Source: Hemibagrus wyckioides (Eukaryota > Chordata > Actinopteri > Siluriformes > Bagridae). From it: a DNA stretch of 64,000 nt. The stretch spans positions 24,137,146 to 24,201,145 of the forward strand of contig NC_080712.1 in NCBI RefSeq assembly GCF_019097595.1, read 5' to 3'. Within the stretch, counting starts at the first letter, position 1. Each line of letters starts with the position of its first letter. This document shows positions 44,265 through 56,455 of this stretch, one piece after another. The notes beneath the pieces are model-generated. The model did not search any database. It worked only from the letters and a program-made list of their open reading frames with translations, and was not told the DNA's origin. The translations under genes were made by a program, and so were the position numbers.

Positions 44265-46255
44265 CATATACATATATATATATATATGTATATATACAAA
44301 TGATTACTGCGTGAGTCTCAATTTCTGCAAGGTAGGTCTAGCGTAGCTCATCAGTGTCATAGTCTATTATGATTACTTATTTGAGGAAGTAAAAAATTGC
44401 AATCATGATTAAAATACAATGAATAATGCACCGCCGTTATAAATGCGTACGTGAATCGGGGGACAAAGAGAACAAAGACATTTGTCAATGCAGCGAATGG
44501 GATTTTCAACATCTCCGCGGTTACAAAATGCTAAGCAAATGAAAACTTTTTTCTTGGCAAGTCTTGGCACATCACCTTCTCCAGCACTCTCTGTTCTTTT
44601 TTGGAAAGGGGGGGGGCAAAAAGCCATCACTCTTCCACAAATATTACAGAAGGTGGGAAAAGCTCTAATGGCCAGGGTATTTCCACATATATATACCCAC
44701 CATCTATCTCGGTAGCGGTGCCGGTGTTGCGGTGCTATCACTAACACTGAGGCTAAATCACCGCTTTTTTGCCCAGTTCAGCATTATTCCACCTTTGTAG
44801 GAGCGAGCGAGTGTCAATTATCATCCACAGCTTGGGCCTACTCGCTACAATGATCATACATAAGGCTCTGGGTTGTGGTTTTCTGCTGGGGTCGGTTATT
44901 CTAAATCTGTGAAAAGTGCAGGATGAAAACAGAAAACAGAGTATCTTGAAAAAATCATTGGCATCATAACCGGGACAGCGAGCAGTTTGCAAACAGTGCA
45001 TGAACGGTTTATGTGATATCCCCTGTGGTGGGTGCAGAATTGTAATATTCTGTGTGTGAACATGTGTGTGTGTGTGTGTTGTGTTCTTCATTCTAGTCCC
45101 ATTGGTAATATCATAGAAAACGAGAAGCTGTAGCTCAGGAGCATCTTGTTTACCGACCCTGTTTCTACCAACTGATGTAATCTCTCTATTGATAACACAC
45201 TATTATTTCCTCATGGCTGTTACAGGAGTTCGAACCTTTAGCCTTCGGATGATTAGCAGGGATCTAAATTCCTGACTCCACTGGCCCCAGTGCGGAGTCT
45301 TTATACATGTCACTACGCTGCATGTATCATTTCAAAAATGTGTGATTGTTATGTACTAAAGTTGTGCAGGTTAGATGTGAGCGCTGCGACCGGCCCTGCC
45401 ACATTAGCTGTGAGCTGCGCAGTCATGTGGAGCAGACATGATGTGTGTAGGCCAATACACAGTCCAAGCGTAAACTCCTGGTCCCCCGTTAGTGCAGATG
45501 AATGCCCTCAATGAGCAACAGGAGCAGTCAGCCATGCCGAGCTGTGCATTTTGCACCATAATAAAGGTGATGAATTTAATCAAGAGAGCACCCGCTGCCC
45601 TGCAGTGCAGCACCTAGAATGCAGAGTAGAAGCGAACAGAGGTACTGCCACAGTCGCAAAAATTATAATAGGAAGTGTATTTGTGGCTCTGAGCCAGCAT
45701 GAGACTCAATAGTTCAGTGCAGCTTGTGTAATAAATCTCTGCTCTCTAAATTATTTCTACTTAACTAACCTTAACTAAATTACCAGAAATCTCAGCTCAC
45801 AATTACAAATTAAAAATGTCCTGTGTTGTGAAGCTATTCTAAAAACTACTCTAAAGTCCTAATTTTCTGGTTTTGTACTCCTAATGGTGATAGAGTGTGT
45901 ACAATGTCTAGTGCAGGAGCATTGGACTAAAATTAGTAAATTTTCGGATATGGTTTGGTTGTAATAGCCTAAAGATTCATGAGATTACTGTGGATGGTTC
46001 CACTTAGAAAACATGATGATGGCTTTAGACTGCAACTGATAAGCCTCTGGCTTGCTCTCTAGGGATACATTTATACATTTAAAATGTATATCCAGAGTTT
46101 AGATATTTCTGTAGTGCTGCTGTGTCAGAGTGTCCATTTTTTAAAAGCTCAAAAGAAATAAAATAAAATTGAATTGAATGGAATTTACATTTTTATATGT
46201 TATACACTCTGACAGAGGAGAATTTGACATGGGGAGCATAAACACGTACTTCTCT
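41753..46255 (+). other. qki intron 1, first part: no exon seen
   Basis: Contains a GT repeat close behind the donor (41826-41845), GT repeats at 43953-43977 and 45062-45080 and a long AT tract at 44215-44290. The segment 45125-45290 has a tRNA-like feel (GAGTTCGAACC) but is too decayed to name. No coding sequence or named element could be supported elsewhere in it. Confidence 0.6.
44215..44290. repeat. (AT)n microsatellite in intron 1
   Basis: A long TA run interrupted by ATACATATACAT at about 44262-44273. Confidence 0.95.
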
Positions 46256-46620
46256 GTCTATTCATTCATTTATTCATTCATTCATTCAGTAACTGAATTA
46301 TACTGGACAGGGCGACTGAATCTGGAGACCAGTTAACACACACTGTCTGTATATGTGTGTGTGTGTGTGTGTGTGAGTGTGTCTGGGACTGGGTGGATGG
46401 GTCAGAGGGGTGGGTTTGTAGTAGATGTGGTAGGGGGAGTAGGAACATGCCCCTAATGAGATACCAGTCCATTTCAGAGCAGCATGCACACACACATTTA
46501 CACACCCAGTGACAATTTAGTGTAGCCAGACTGGACACAGGGAAGAAACCATAAGAACCCACAGGAAACTCATACAAACATTACGAGAACACATAAACAG
46601 TACCCTGAGCTCAGGCGCAA
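46256..46620 (-). repeat. Mermaid-like short interspersed repeat, reverse orientation
   Basis: Begins with an ATTC-rich end (46258-46288), then a TGGACAGGGCG-like segment, a GT microsatellite (46349-46376), a CCAGTCCATTTCAGAGC segment, GACAATTTAGTGTAGCCAG and GGAAACCATAAGAACCC. These are complements of the tail, CCCTGTG..GGTTGG box and GTTTCCTCC box seen in the forward copies elsewhere in this window. The microsatellite has grown inside the element. Confidence 0.7.
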
Positions 46621-49150
46621 AACCAGAGAAGGTAAATAAAATGAAGAAGAAAGAAAATCAATGAAAGTTTGTAAAAACTCATCATTTTCTCACTTTACTG
46701 TCTCTCTCGCCCTGTAGTGAATCTCTGGTCCAATGAGCTGCCTTCAGCCAAATAATAAACAAAATCAGAAGCCATGCCTGTTCATGTTAGACTACTGGAG
46801 TCACTGAGCTATAGCCATTGTTTTGCTTACATTTAATGGCTCTTGTTTTGATTGATTTATATATATTTTACTGGGTCTGCCTCTGTAACACAGTCCACCT
46901 GATGATACCTGATCTAGATCTAGGGTCTAGTGTTTAAGCCAAATCAAATGTGTCATCAAGAAAGTATCTGTTTAATCACTGCTCTGAGTCTGCACTGCAA
47001 AGACATCTTACTGAGTCTAAATATCTTTAACCTATTTTTATCCACTGTATAAGATTACAATAAATTTCTAGAGATTTAATTAATTGTAAGATTTACATTT
47101 CCTATTCACAGACTATTTTGCCAGCATTAATTTCTTAAAAGAAGCAAAATAATCTAGACAGAATAACAACATTAAAACCTAAAAAACTGTAAGATTTGCC
47201 TAGAATTAGGCTAAATAGCCTTATTGTAATCTTAAAAATAGAATTAATGGATATATTTGACTAAATTCAAGATATTATAAATTGCTAGGGTGTCATATTT
47301 TGCAATTTATTATTATTTTGATCATGATAGTGAGTTTATATGTGGAAATCTGTTGATTGTTTTTTTTTTTTTAATAAATTGTTAAACTGTTTTAAAAATA
47401 TCTTAAAAATATTTATAGTTACCAAAAATGTGTATTTAAAAAATTTCTTTCCTCCATTTTAATGAATAGTTCTACAACAGAACTAGGCCTAATTACTGTA
47501 AATAACAGCTCAATAACTGCAGTACATTAACATATTACTGCCCTCAGTACTGACATAAATCAGCTATTAACAAATTAACCTGTTATTGTCCTCAGTACTG
47601 ACATAAATCAGATAATCTGTGACAGCTTGAGAATACTAGTGCTTTATGAATGGAACGAGACACCCACAGTAATGCAAGTACATATTTTCCAAGTTTACTG
47701 TATGTTGTAGCTGCCTTTTAAACCGTGATTTATTCAAACGTGACTAGACAGATTCAGAAAAAAGGAATAACAAATATCAAATAGCTGTCTTGCTGAATGA
47801 AATACTCAGATATGTGTATTTCTATGATTTATACTTAGATATGTGTATATCTCAAATTAATTTTGCTTGCAATGTGTGCATGAGGCAACGCATCTTTTAT
47901 GTGTAGCACTGAATAAAAAGATTTGGGATTGGCTTTTATTTTTTATTGATTTTTTGGGGGAGATCAACTTCGAACTGAATGCAAGATGGCGACTTCATGA
48001 CTTGATACAATCTTAATTAAAAATGAAATATTGTGTATGCTAGGAGATGCTAGACTACGAGGCAGCCCTACATAGTGCACATGCTCCCTGACATGAGTTG
48101 TGTTTTTGAAGTGAGAAATGTTCACTAATCATTCACTTGAGTCATGTTTATCCAATCGACAAAGGAGCATGAGATAATGTTTTCTGATAAGGCAGGAGAG
48201 CTTTTAAATGTTGTTTTCATCTAGAAAACAAGTCAAAATAATGCACGATGGATAATAAGCGTGATTCAGCTTACATCATCCTTACATTGCTTCTCAGACT
48301 CTCACAAACGAATGATTACTGATTGAAATATTATTCACATGGAGACACAAATTCTGTCTTCAGACCAACAACATAGTGTAATGTTAAGAGTTCATATAAT
48401 TTACAGGAGGGTTTAACATGCCGGTGTGAGTGAAGTGACGTAGCGTGCACCACAGCATGCTTCATAACACAGTAATTAATAATAAACACGCTAATCTATA
48501 ATGATCTTTGTTGGCAACTTTTTTTTTAATTATCATGTTTGACTGATTTTGTTGATTAGTCATTGCAGCCCTGTTTAAATTAGTACCACTCCTGCTATTA
48601 AAGTTACTCTATCACCAACCCGACAGAATAAGCTGTCTAACAGGGCTCATTGATCGCATTAATAGATTTAGATAGAAGGAAAGTTCGGCCATGGACTGAC
48701 AATCTTGCTGAGAGTCATGATTCTGATGACTTTCACCTTCTAAAAGGCAAGGTAAAGTGATAAGAATTATGGGAATCGTTGGTGTAGTCTCCTCTCTAAA
48801 GCTTTCTAGTGGTCCCACAGGGACCTAAGAGGCTCGAACAATTAGTCTAAGTGGTTGTATTCATCACTTAATTGGAGCAATTAATTAATTCACAGGGGTT
48901 TCGGCGGGGTCAAAGTCGATTTATACTGAATTAACTTGGATGCTGTCCCTAGATGAAACGTTGCCCGTAGTTATCCATTCTGGAGCTCACTGCTATCCTT
49001 CTCACTTTGTACCATTAAAAAGAAGAAATAGGAGTGTTACAGGGCTAGAAGTTTCACATAAAGAACAACCCAGGACACCAGAGAAGACAGGATTATTCCA
49101 CTTTACGTGTTAAACTCCCATGTGTGGTGTATTTTGTTTTTACAGAATTA
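46621..49150 (+). other. qki intron 1: A/T-rich sequence without named elements
   Basis: A/T-rich with a local imperfect duplication: the segment around 47534-47563 (core CTCAGTACTGACATAAATCAG minus its first base) recurs at 47582-47611, a 48-base period. Nothing coding is apparent. Confidence 0.5.
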
Positions 49151-49154
49151 CACT

Positions 49155-49445
49155 TTGGTGGTAAATTAAGAGAAGGGTTTGATTCCTGTCTCCACCATGT
49201 GCTTGCATGTTCTCCCCATGCTTCGGGGGTTTCCTCCTGGTACCTCCAGTGTCTTTTCCCAGTTCAGAGACTTGCACTTAGGCTGATTGACATCTCTAAA
49301 TTGTCCGTGGTGCGTGAGAGTGTGTGCTCTGTGATAGACTGGCATCCTGTCCATGTTGTGCCCTGCCTTGTGCTCCTGGATTGGTTCTATGTTCCCAGTA
49401 GGACAACTGGTGTAGAGAATGGACGTATGGATGGAATAGAGACAA
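49155..49445 (+). repeat. Mermaid-like short interspersed repeat, forward
   Basis: Shows in order a tRNA B-box-like GGTTTGATTCCTG, GCATGTTCTCCCCATGC, TTCGGGGGTTTCCTCC, a GGCTGATTGACATCTC box, CTCTGTGATAGACTGGC and a GGATGGAAT tail. The same order occurs in the copies at 15275, 32413 and 58101. A decayed tRNA-derived retroposed element, not a gene; the open frames within it on both strands are incidental. Confidence 0.8.
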
Positions 49446-49460
49446 CACAACAGTAGCAGC

Positions 49461-50399
49461 ACTTTAGAATCACATCATATAAGTTAAATAGAAAGTGGAA
49501 AGAAAGGGTGAAATTTCATATCAAACACCACCTGTGGCTGATAGGTCTCTATCGTTAATCAGCTGTGAAATAGTTTAATGCGACCATGTCCAGAAGGAAT
49601 ACAAAACCTAGAGAAGCTTTTCCTTTGATCGTATAGGTTTCATGCTATTGGGTGGAATATTATGCTATGCTAATTTATAACAATAGCTGCTTAACCTTTT
49701 CCCATGGTTGATATTAACACAATAGGGCACTAAAATACTCTTTTAGATAATTAATGGTGTCATTGTGTGTGGAATCTTTTAAAGTACTATTTTGAAATTA
49801 CGTTATGAAACAATAAGTGATGAACATGATGATCTTAAAAAATAAGGTTCTAATAATAGTTCTGGACAAAGTTTTCTGAAACCGGGTATTAAAGAAGATT
49901 GAAATAATGCTTTACAATGAAGATGAAATAATACAGTAGTTTGTTATTATCACATTATATGGCATTATGTCATATGTGAAAATGCAAAGTTGCAATCAGA
50001 TATGTTGGCTTGTTCCATCGTTCAGATTTTCTCACTGTTTTTGTACTAATATTCTGAGAAATGCTTTGTTGGACTTTCTAAAGTTCTCAAGGTCATATGG
50101 TCACAGATCTTCGGTATGAATATCCGGACTTTAAGATTATCCCTCTCAGTGGCAGACGAACCTAAACAGAAAGAGGAAGCACAGCCAAACATACATGCGT
50201 GCACACACACAAACTCACACACACACACACAGATGCTCATCCTGCAGGACTTGTGTAAATCGGTGACAGGCATGGCACGGAGGTCACGGGGTCAGGATGC
50301 CATGAAGCCATGTGTCACTGTTATTTTCACAAACAAGACACAGGTGTTTTTAAACTGAAAATCAGTCACGTTATTTTCCCCTCTCTCCCCATTTCCTCT
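49461..50399 (+). other. qki intron 1: unremarkable sequence
   Basis: Moderately A/T-rich, with a CA microsatellite near 50200-50231. I see no gene or named element. Confidence 0.5.
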
Positions 50400-50990
50400 T
50401 ATATTAGCCACGCCATATATTATTGCAGATTATTATGGCTGGCTTCCTGTGATGCTGTCATTATTAGCGAATATATCAACGTCAAGCCATGTAATGCATT
50501 CACAGCTCTCATTTTAAAAGCACTCCATATAATTGAAACGGTTTCGGCACAGACTGCTGAGTAAGTCTTTAGGCCCCGGTGGCAGAGCACGACTCGCTCA
50601 AAGAGAGCGGCACAGACTCCAAGGAGACTGTGAATAGAGTCTACCGATTCAAAAAAGTGCCGTATTAATTTAAACATAAGTGCATAGCCGAAACCGCAGC
50701 ATATGGGCATGTTCATAATAGGTGCTCTTGATCTCATGGCCACCTCCGTTCATACATTTTCTCCATTAAAAGACGTCCTACTTGCCTTAAATTATTCATA
50801 TTTTAATGTCCACCCGAGATCATTTATGCTAAAGCTTTTATTAATTATCAGCTACATACTTATTTTTGATGCATTAGACAGTTTTCCAGATTTAGAATCC
50901 TCTAATTCATATCTAAATGAGTCTAAATCGCAGATATATTCTGGGCTAAAGCGTAATCTGTATCCAGATAAACAGCCTTAGTACAGTCTT
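50400..50990. promoter_or_regulatory. Candidate conserved non-coding/enhancer block A in intron 1
   Basis: About 590 bases without microsatellites or known repeats. It is rich in homeodomain-type and POU-like A/T words (TTATTAATTATCAG near 50838, TAATTTAAACATAAG near 50668) interspersed with unique GC-bearing sequence. This texture is typical of vertebrate conserved non-coding elements. The open frames across it are not codon-like. Conservation cannot be tested here. Confidence 0.3.
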
Positions 50991-51299
50991 ATATTTGCAG
51001 TGAATATTGCCAGAAACCTTTCATACTGTGGACAAACAGCTTATCTCTTATCATCCCTCGTGTCCAACAACTATGTCAGCATGTTGGTCTTGCTGCGAGC
51101 CCGGCTGCTCTTTGTCTACGGGCTATTTTTCTTCTCGCTCCAGATAGTAAGTTAACGCTTGGGCGGATTTGAAGATTGTTGTTGCTTGAGGAACAAAAAG
51201 AGATTGATGTGTTTACCTTCATCAGCAGCGCAAAGTTCAAGGTGCAGGAGAGACATTTAATTAGATCTCCCATCTCCTAAATGATTTTCAAATGTTCCA

Positions 51300-51860
51300 G
51301 GCTCTGGCCCAGGCCGCCGCTTTTTAAAGGACACTCCGAAGGTACCACCTAATGTGCCATCCATTAGACTCATGTGCTTAATACAGATAAAAAGCCACCC
51401 AGCCGTCCCTGAGTAATGATCGATTTTTCACCTCCTTAGTATGATTTAGCGCCTACCCCTTATAGGCCAAATGTGCACTTTAATTCTTTGTTAAAGGCTA
51501 ATGGCGCTCTCAAGTTTTTACAGAACGTCACTTTCCAGCCAAAAAAATTTCCTCATTAATAGATTCATGACACTTATGCCATAATTGCTCTTGATTAGTC
51601 AGACCTCATGAAGGGTGCAGACTCCTGGTTCATTTAATTTGTGCCAGTCTTTTAAAGCTACATACTGATTTAGGACTGAATGCGGCTTTTAGTAAAGGAT
51701 CAAAGGGCGCTCGGGAGCCCATCAATCATTTGGCAAGCTCAAATATGACCTTCCATTCTGAAGGCATGCGACATACACGACCGCTCATTCTGCAGCATTA
51801 AACTATTAACCCCTTAGAGGCTTGAAGTGCAATGCAATTAAACCCATGGCCTGATCTGGA
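51300..51860. promoter_or_regulatory. Candidate conserved non-coding/enhancer block B in intron 1
   Basis: Repeat-free, complex sequence with words such as CTCATTAATAGATTCATGA (near 51552), GAGTAATGATCGAT (near 51411) and CATCAATCATTTGGC (near 51720). It lies 300 bases from block A with an equally repeat-free bridge. Inferred from texture and position in a large first intron of a developmental regulator. Confidence 0.3.
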
Positions 51861-52183
51861 CTAAACTAATCCAGAGTGTAGTGGGAATGTACTCGGCTCT
51901 TCAGTCCTGGGCCTTTGATTCACCAAAGAAAAGTTTTGTGATATGATGAGATGTGGCTGATATGAGATGAGTTGTACCTTTATTAATTCACTCTAGAGGT
52001 AATTCCAGTTGGCACAGCAATATCCTTTGACTGTGTAAATTTATCTTCTGTTGTCTCACTCAGTGCTGTGTTCATGGACACATGGATCTTATTTGTCCTG
52101 GGCTTCATCACTGTATTAGTGTCTTCTCACGTGACAGGATTTAACCAAGCCTCATATTGTTATGCCATTCATTTACTGTTCCA

Positions 52184-52217
<34 letters not shown>

Positions 52218-54380
52218 ATTGATTCGTGCTGTGCTAGTAGAGTTGAGGGAGTCCTACAGTAGAGCTGGGGGGCGTTTGATGCTGTACACTCTTCAGTGAG
52301 AGAGTGGCCCATATGCTGTCCTCAGTGTGTTGCCCAGCGCGATGCATCTCCTGGTGCATATTGGAACCTAACCACTGAGAATCATCATTTCTTTTGTGTC
52401 ACCACCCCCTGAGGCAGCAAGTGTTGAAAGGAAGAGCAGCCCAAGATTTAGATGCTCACACACACACACACACACACACAGAGCACATAATAAATTTGCC
52501 TTTTAATATTCTCCATACACACAGATGAGATGTACTGATGAGAATGAACCTTCAATACAGATCATTACACACAGCCGATGAAAAATCATTCACCTAGGTT
52601 TACTCACCTAGCGCAAATCAGGAGTGTTTTTGTATGTAATTGCAGATTAATCTGACATTTTTTTAGCCTGGTGTTATTTAAAAAGAAGTCTAGAAGCTGC
52701 TAGTTCCATACAATTCTGGAAATACCGTCTCTGCATGACTGTCTCTGATGACTCTGCACACAGCCATGCTGTTGTCATCCATCTGTGCAGGCCGCAGGGA
52801 AAGTGTACTTCATGCTTTTAGAGACACAGCAAAGCACCAGCGCCTGCTCTCCGCTGTAGCACACAGAGCTAATTGAAGTGAGTCTTTGCCAAAACCAGTC
52901 ATGCAGGAAGCCTGTACCACCTTCCTCCCCTCTTCCTCCTCTTCTCTCTCATTTACATGATAAGATCTTTGTGGCGTCATTGCATTCCGGAGGATTCTTA
53001 GAGAGAGCGTCTTTTCCCTCTCCTGAGAGAAGCAACATCCACCTCCTTTTGTCACGCCTTCCTTCCTTCCTTCAACACCTCGATCTTAGTTCTTCCACAG
53101 GCGTGTGACATGAGACATGCAGTACTCATCCTTTCATTATTGTCCCTTTTATAGTACATGCACACGTTTATGCCAGTTGAGTTTCCTGAAATGGAGCATA
53201 CGCACTTGCTCACACCACATGGTGCAGCAGTTAACCCTCATTAGTCAGATTCTATATCCAGCACGAAGCTATCCAAATGCTAAGCGTTGACTCATTGTTT
53301 ATTTACAGTGCTGAGAAACAGTTTCCCCCAATGACATGAAAGACCCAGTGCGGGTGACCAGTCCAGAACTCAAGTTTCTTCATTCAACACAAAAATAGGT
53401 GTTTGCTTTACTAGCCAGTAGCGGTGATTTGCACTTTCCTCAGTCTTTCAGTTTGATTTGCCTCTTTTGAACATGGTTTCTTGGAATACTTTCAGAATTG
53501 TTCATTATTAGTCATTGTAGCAAGACGAGCATTTCTTTTATAGAGTTTGCTAATAAGCTGAGGTGATTATAAAGGACAGAGCTTAATAATACTAATAATT
53601 CCAGGAAGAATGAGAAGGATTTTGATTACTATGGGCAAGCCCGAACAGGATCTATTACTTGTGATCATGACTGTCAGTAAATATCTCTTCCATCTGCCTG
53701 AACCTAGTTTTCCAAGCCATGTCCATTTGCACTGGGAGCTATTCTAGGCTCTCTCTTAACATTTGTTTACCAAGCAGGTGCACTTTTTTCACATGATAGG
53801 GTTTGCAGGATATGATAGTATGTGTGCGTGTCTGTGCAGCCATGCGTGTCTGTAGGTATGTGTGGTGAAGCAGCAGGTAGTCTTGCAGGTCTGGGCAACA
53901 TTACTGGTCTGCAGCCAGTACAGGCCCAGATGGCATCTCGGTTTGAGTGTGTGCCCTTTCCTTCTTTCCCCACCTGCACTCTCACTCGCAATGCATAATT
54001 ACAAACACAGAAAGGTGTTACTTTCTCCAGCTCTGGCTGTCTCTCACTCCGTCCTCAGCTATCTGTCTCTGCTCTTCGCCTGTCTTCCTCGAGCCAGTCC
54101 TGCCTCTCTGATTTGCACTGACTGACAGTAGTTTTGTAGCTGGTGGGTTTGCCTGCTTCCATCTTTTTTTTTACTCAGATTGTCTTTATCCACTCATTTG
54201 TTCCTCTCCTCTCTGCCTGGACTCAACAGCAGACATACTGTACGTATGCTATTGTAACTGTCTGTGTCCATGCTGCATTTTAGACTTTCTGTCTCTTCCT
54301 ATCTTTTCTTTTTCCTCTCTTCATTTTCTTGCTCGCATTTTCTGCCTGTCTGCTTCACTGACTCTCCATTTAAAGCTCAG

Positions 54381-54420
<40 letters not shown>

Positions 54421-55354
54421 ACTCCTTAGAAATCCATCTTCCTTTTATCCTCTCTACATCTCACCGCCCTCTTTGTATTCATTCTCTCACAGGTTCTCCA
54501 CTCATGTAGACCTTTCCCTGCAGTGAGTGATGGTAATAGCATGCTTTAGCCTTGTGTTTGGAAGATGGCCTCATCACACTCCATCTTCTCACATCCGGTG
54601 GTGTCACAATACAGAGCTCCTTACATCTGGGCCAAAAGCCAGAGATTCCACAGCTGTTTTATTAATATAATACCCGGAGTCAGAAATCACTGGTTCACTC
54701 TTTATGTGGTCAGCTGAGGCAGCAGCTGTGAGGTTTGGCTATCTAAACTCATCTGACTGAGAAAGGGTTATGATTAAGGCTGGAGATTGACGTCCAGCTC
54801 CTCGCACTCTGAGCTAATAGTTTTCGCACTATTTATCAGAGCACCGAAAAACACATATCAGAACCGTCTTTTATCAAAACTTCAGCACGGTTTCTCTACT
54901 GACAAGAGCACTTTGTCATTAAAAAATACAATAACCTCAAAAATACTTACAACTAGTATCATTACACCGAGTGCACTATATGCTGTGTATAATTTGTTTG
55001 CTTGTATTGTAAATGTTGATAGAGTGCTGTTGTATTGTGTGAAGAGCACTGAAAAAGTGAATTCGGTAAGGACTTGTAGTCTAAAAAACAACAATAACAA
55101 TATATTATTTTTTGAGGACTTGCCTAAGGCCCTTATGAGAAGAAATTTTAATTAATAATAATTTATCTATAAATAAAATGCCCTGGCTGCTTAATCTGTG
55201 TGTTTACTGCTGTGGCACTGCAACCAAAACCTACTACACAATTTGTGTTTTTAACAAAAATGGAGATGAGTTTGTTGTGTATGTTGTTAAAATTGATGTA
55301 TGCATGATGTCAAGTTGAATTTATAGTGTTACATTATATAGAGAGTTGTTTTGT
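51861..55354 (+). other. qki intron 1: microsatellites and unassigned sequence
   Basis: Holds GT (52186-52217), CA (52457-52482) and CT (54381-54418) microsatellites and pyrimidine-rich DNA at 53930-54500. The longest open frame (54787-55155) lacks a recognisable protein and starts at a non-ATG codon. A phrase at 53308 (ACAGTGCTGAGAAACAG) resembles the end of a fish DNA transposon, but the rest is not convincing. Confidence 0.5.
54381..54418. repeat. (CT)n microsatellite in intron 1
   Basis: Pure CT, about 38 bases, embedded in a longer pyrimidine-rich segment. Confidence 0.95.
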
Positions 55355-55805
55355 AGCCTAAAGCGAAGTTCACGCGTACAGCGATTTTATCTCTAGACGT
55401 CTACAATGAAGTGGTCGGTAGGTGTTCCTACTACTGGTTGCCATGGTTTTATCAGTGGGTGGCACAACTAGCATCATAAATCAACCATTCTGGAGGTAAC
55501 TTTGGCGTTTATGTATAAAATTCAGCAGTGTATATTTATATGCTTCATTTCACATGAGAAACAGTGTGTGCTCTTTGCTATGGATCACATGCTCTTAACT
55601 GTCTTAACTGCCATTAGTACAAAAGTCGCTACAACAAATTGCTCCATATTTGTATAAAGTTAAACTTCTGTTATGTGGACACGCCCACATTTAGTCACCA
55701 AAGATCGTTGATGCTCAGGTCACGGAAAGTCACCAGCTGTCACTGAAAATGAATGATCTCCAGTTACCTTGTCACTGTGAGTCAATATGTGAACATAGCA
55801 TAAGT
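55355..55805. mobile_element. Probable relic of a non-autonomous DNA transposon
   Basis: The segment has a look I associate with a common fish non-autonomous element: AAGCGAAGTTCACGCGTACAG near the left end, GAAGTGGTCGGTAGGTG and GGACACGCCCAC inside, and CACTGTGAGTCAATATGTGA then ACATAGC at the right. The left AAGTTCAC and right GTGAAC are inverted, as terminal repeats would be. No transposase frame. The family name is not assigned and the boundaries are approximate. Confidence 0.4.
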
Positions 55806-56104
55806 CATTCCAGGCTAAATGGCCGTCTGTGACTGTGTGCTAGTTTGGATGCGTACTGTGTGTGTTTTATCAATAAAAGAGTGTGCCGTGCCATGGCTTT
55901 TCTAACTTTTGTAGAATCTTTTTTTTAAATATGGGTTGTGTTTACTTCATGGTTTAAAATAGCATATAGTTTATGTCAGTTATATTATTCTAGATACAAA
56001 CCATTTACTAACATTTATTTTACTAATCTGCATTTAGTACAAAGATACCTCGGGAAGTCTGCGGCTGAATAATTTTGAAATAATTCTAACAATACAGTTA
56101 GTTG

Positions 56105-56455
56105 AAAGGTGACATGCTGGCGCAGCGGGAAGCATCGCCAACTCACAGCTCCAGGGCTCCCAGCTTGATCTTGTGCTCAGGTTACTGTCATTGTGCAGTT
56201 TCCCTGCATTACATTTACGGCATTTGGCAGACAGAGCAACTTACATTTATCTCATTTATAACTAAGCAGTTGAAGGGTAAAAGCTTTGCTCAAGGGCCCA
56301 GCAGATTAGCAGGGCTAGGATGTGAACTGATGACCTTCCAATCAGTAGTCCAACACTTAACCACTGAGCTACTTCTGCCTGTGTCCGTGTGGGTTTCCTC
56401 CCAGCTCCTAAAAAACATGCCTGTGAGTGGACGGGCTACTTGAAATTGCCCATGA
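56105..56455 (+). repeat. Outer short repeat (forward), interrupted by another repeat
   Basis: The left part 56105-56207 has GACATGCTGGCGCAGCGGG and a TCATTGTGCAGTTTCCC segment. The right part 56376-56455 resumes with GTCCGTGTGGGTTTCCTCCC, AAAACATGCCTGTGAGTGG and TTGAAATTGCCC. Put side by side, the two parts form one recognisable short repeat with the usual order of head, TTTCCTCC box and AATTGCCC box, split by 168 foreign bases. Confidence 0.65.
56208..56375 (-). mobile_element. Inserted short repeat of the GGCATTTGGCAGACG family, reverse orientation
   Basis: Opens with ATTACATTTACGGCATTTGG, continues AGAGCAACTTACATTTATCTC, GCTCAAGGGCCCAGCAG, a GATGACCTTCCAATC segment and ends TTAACCACTGAGCTAC, the complement of a tRNA-like A box. 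The tetramer CTGC lies on both sides (56204-56207 and 56375-56378) and may be the remains of a target duplication. Confidence 0.75.

Noticed and set aside
45215..45290. tRNA-like segment GAGTTCGAACC
   Set aside because: A lone B-box-like word in decayed sequence; neither acceptor stem nor A box is present.
54787..55155. 122-codon + frame in intron 1
   Set aside because: Non-ATG start, A/T-rich codons, poly-Asn end and no family signature.
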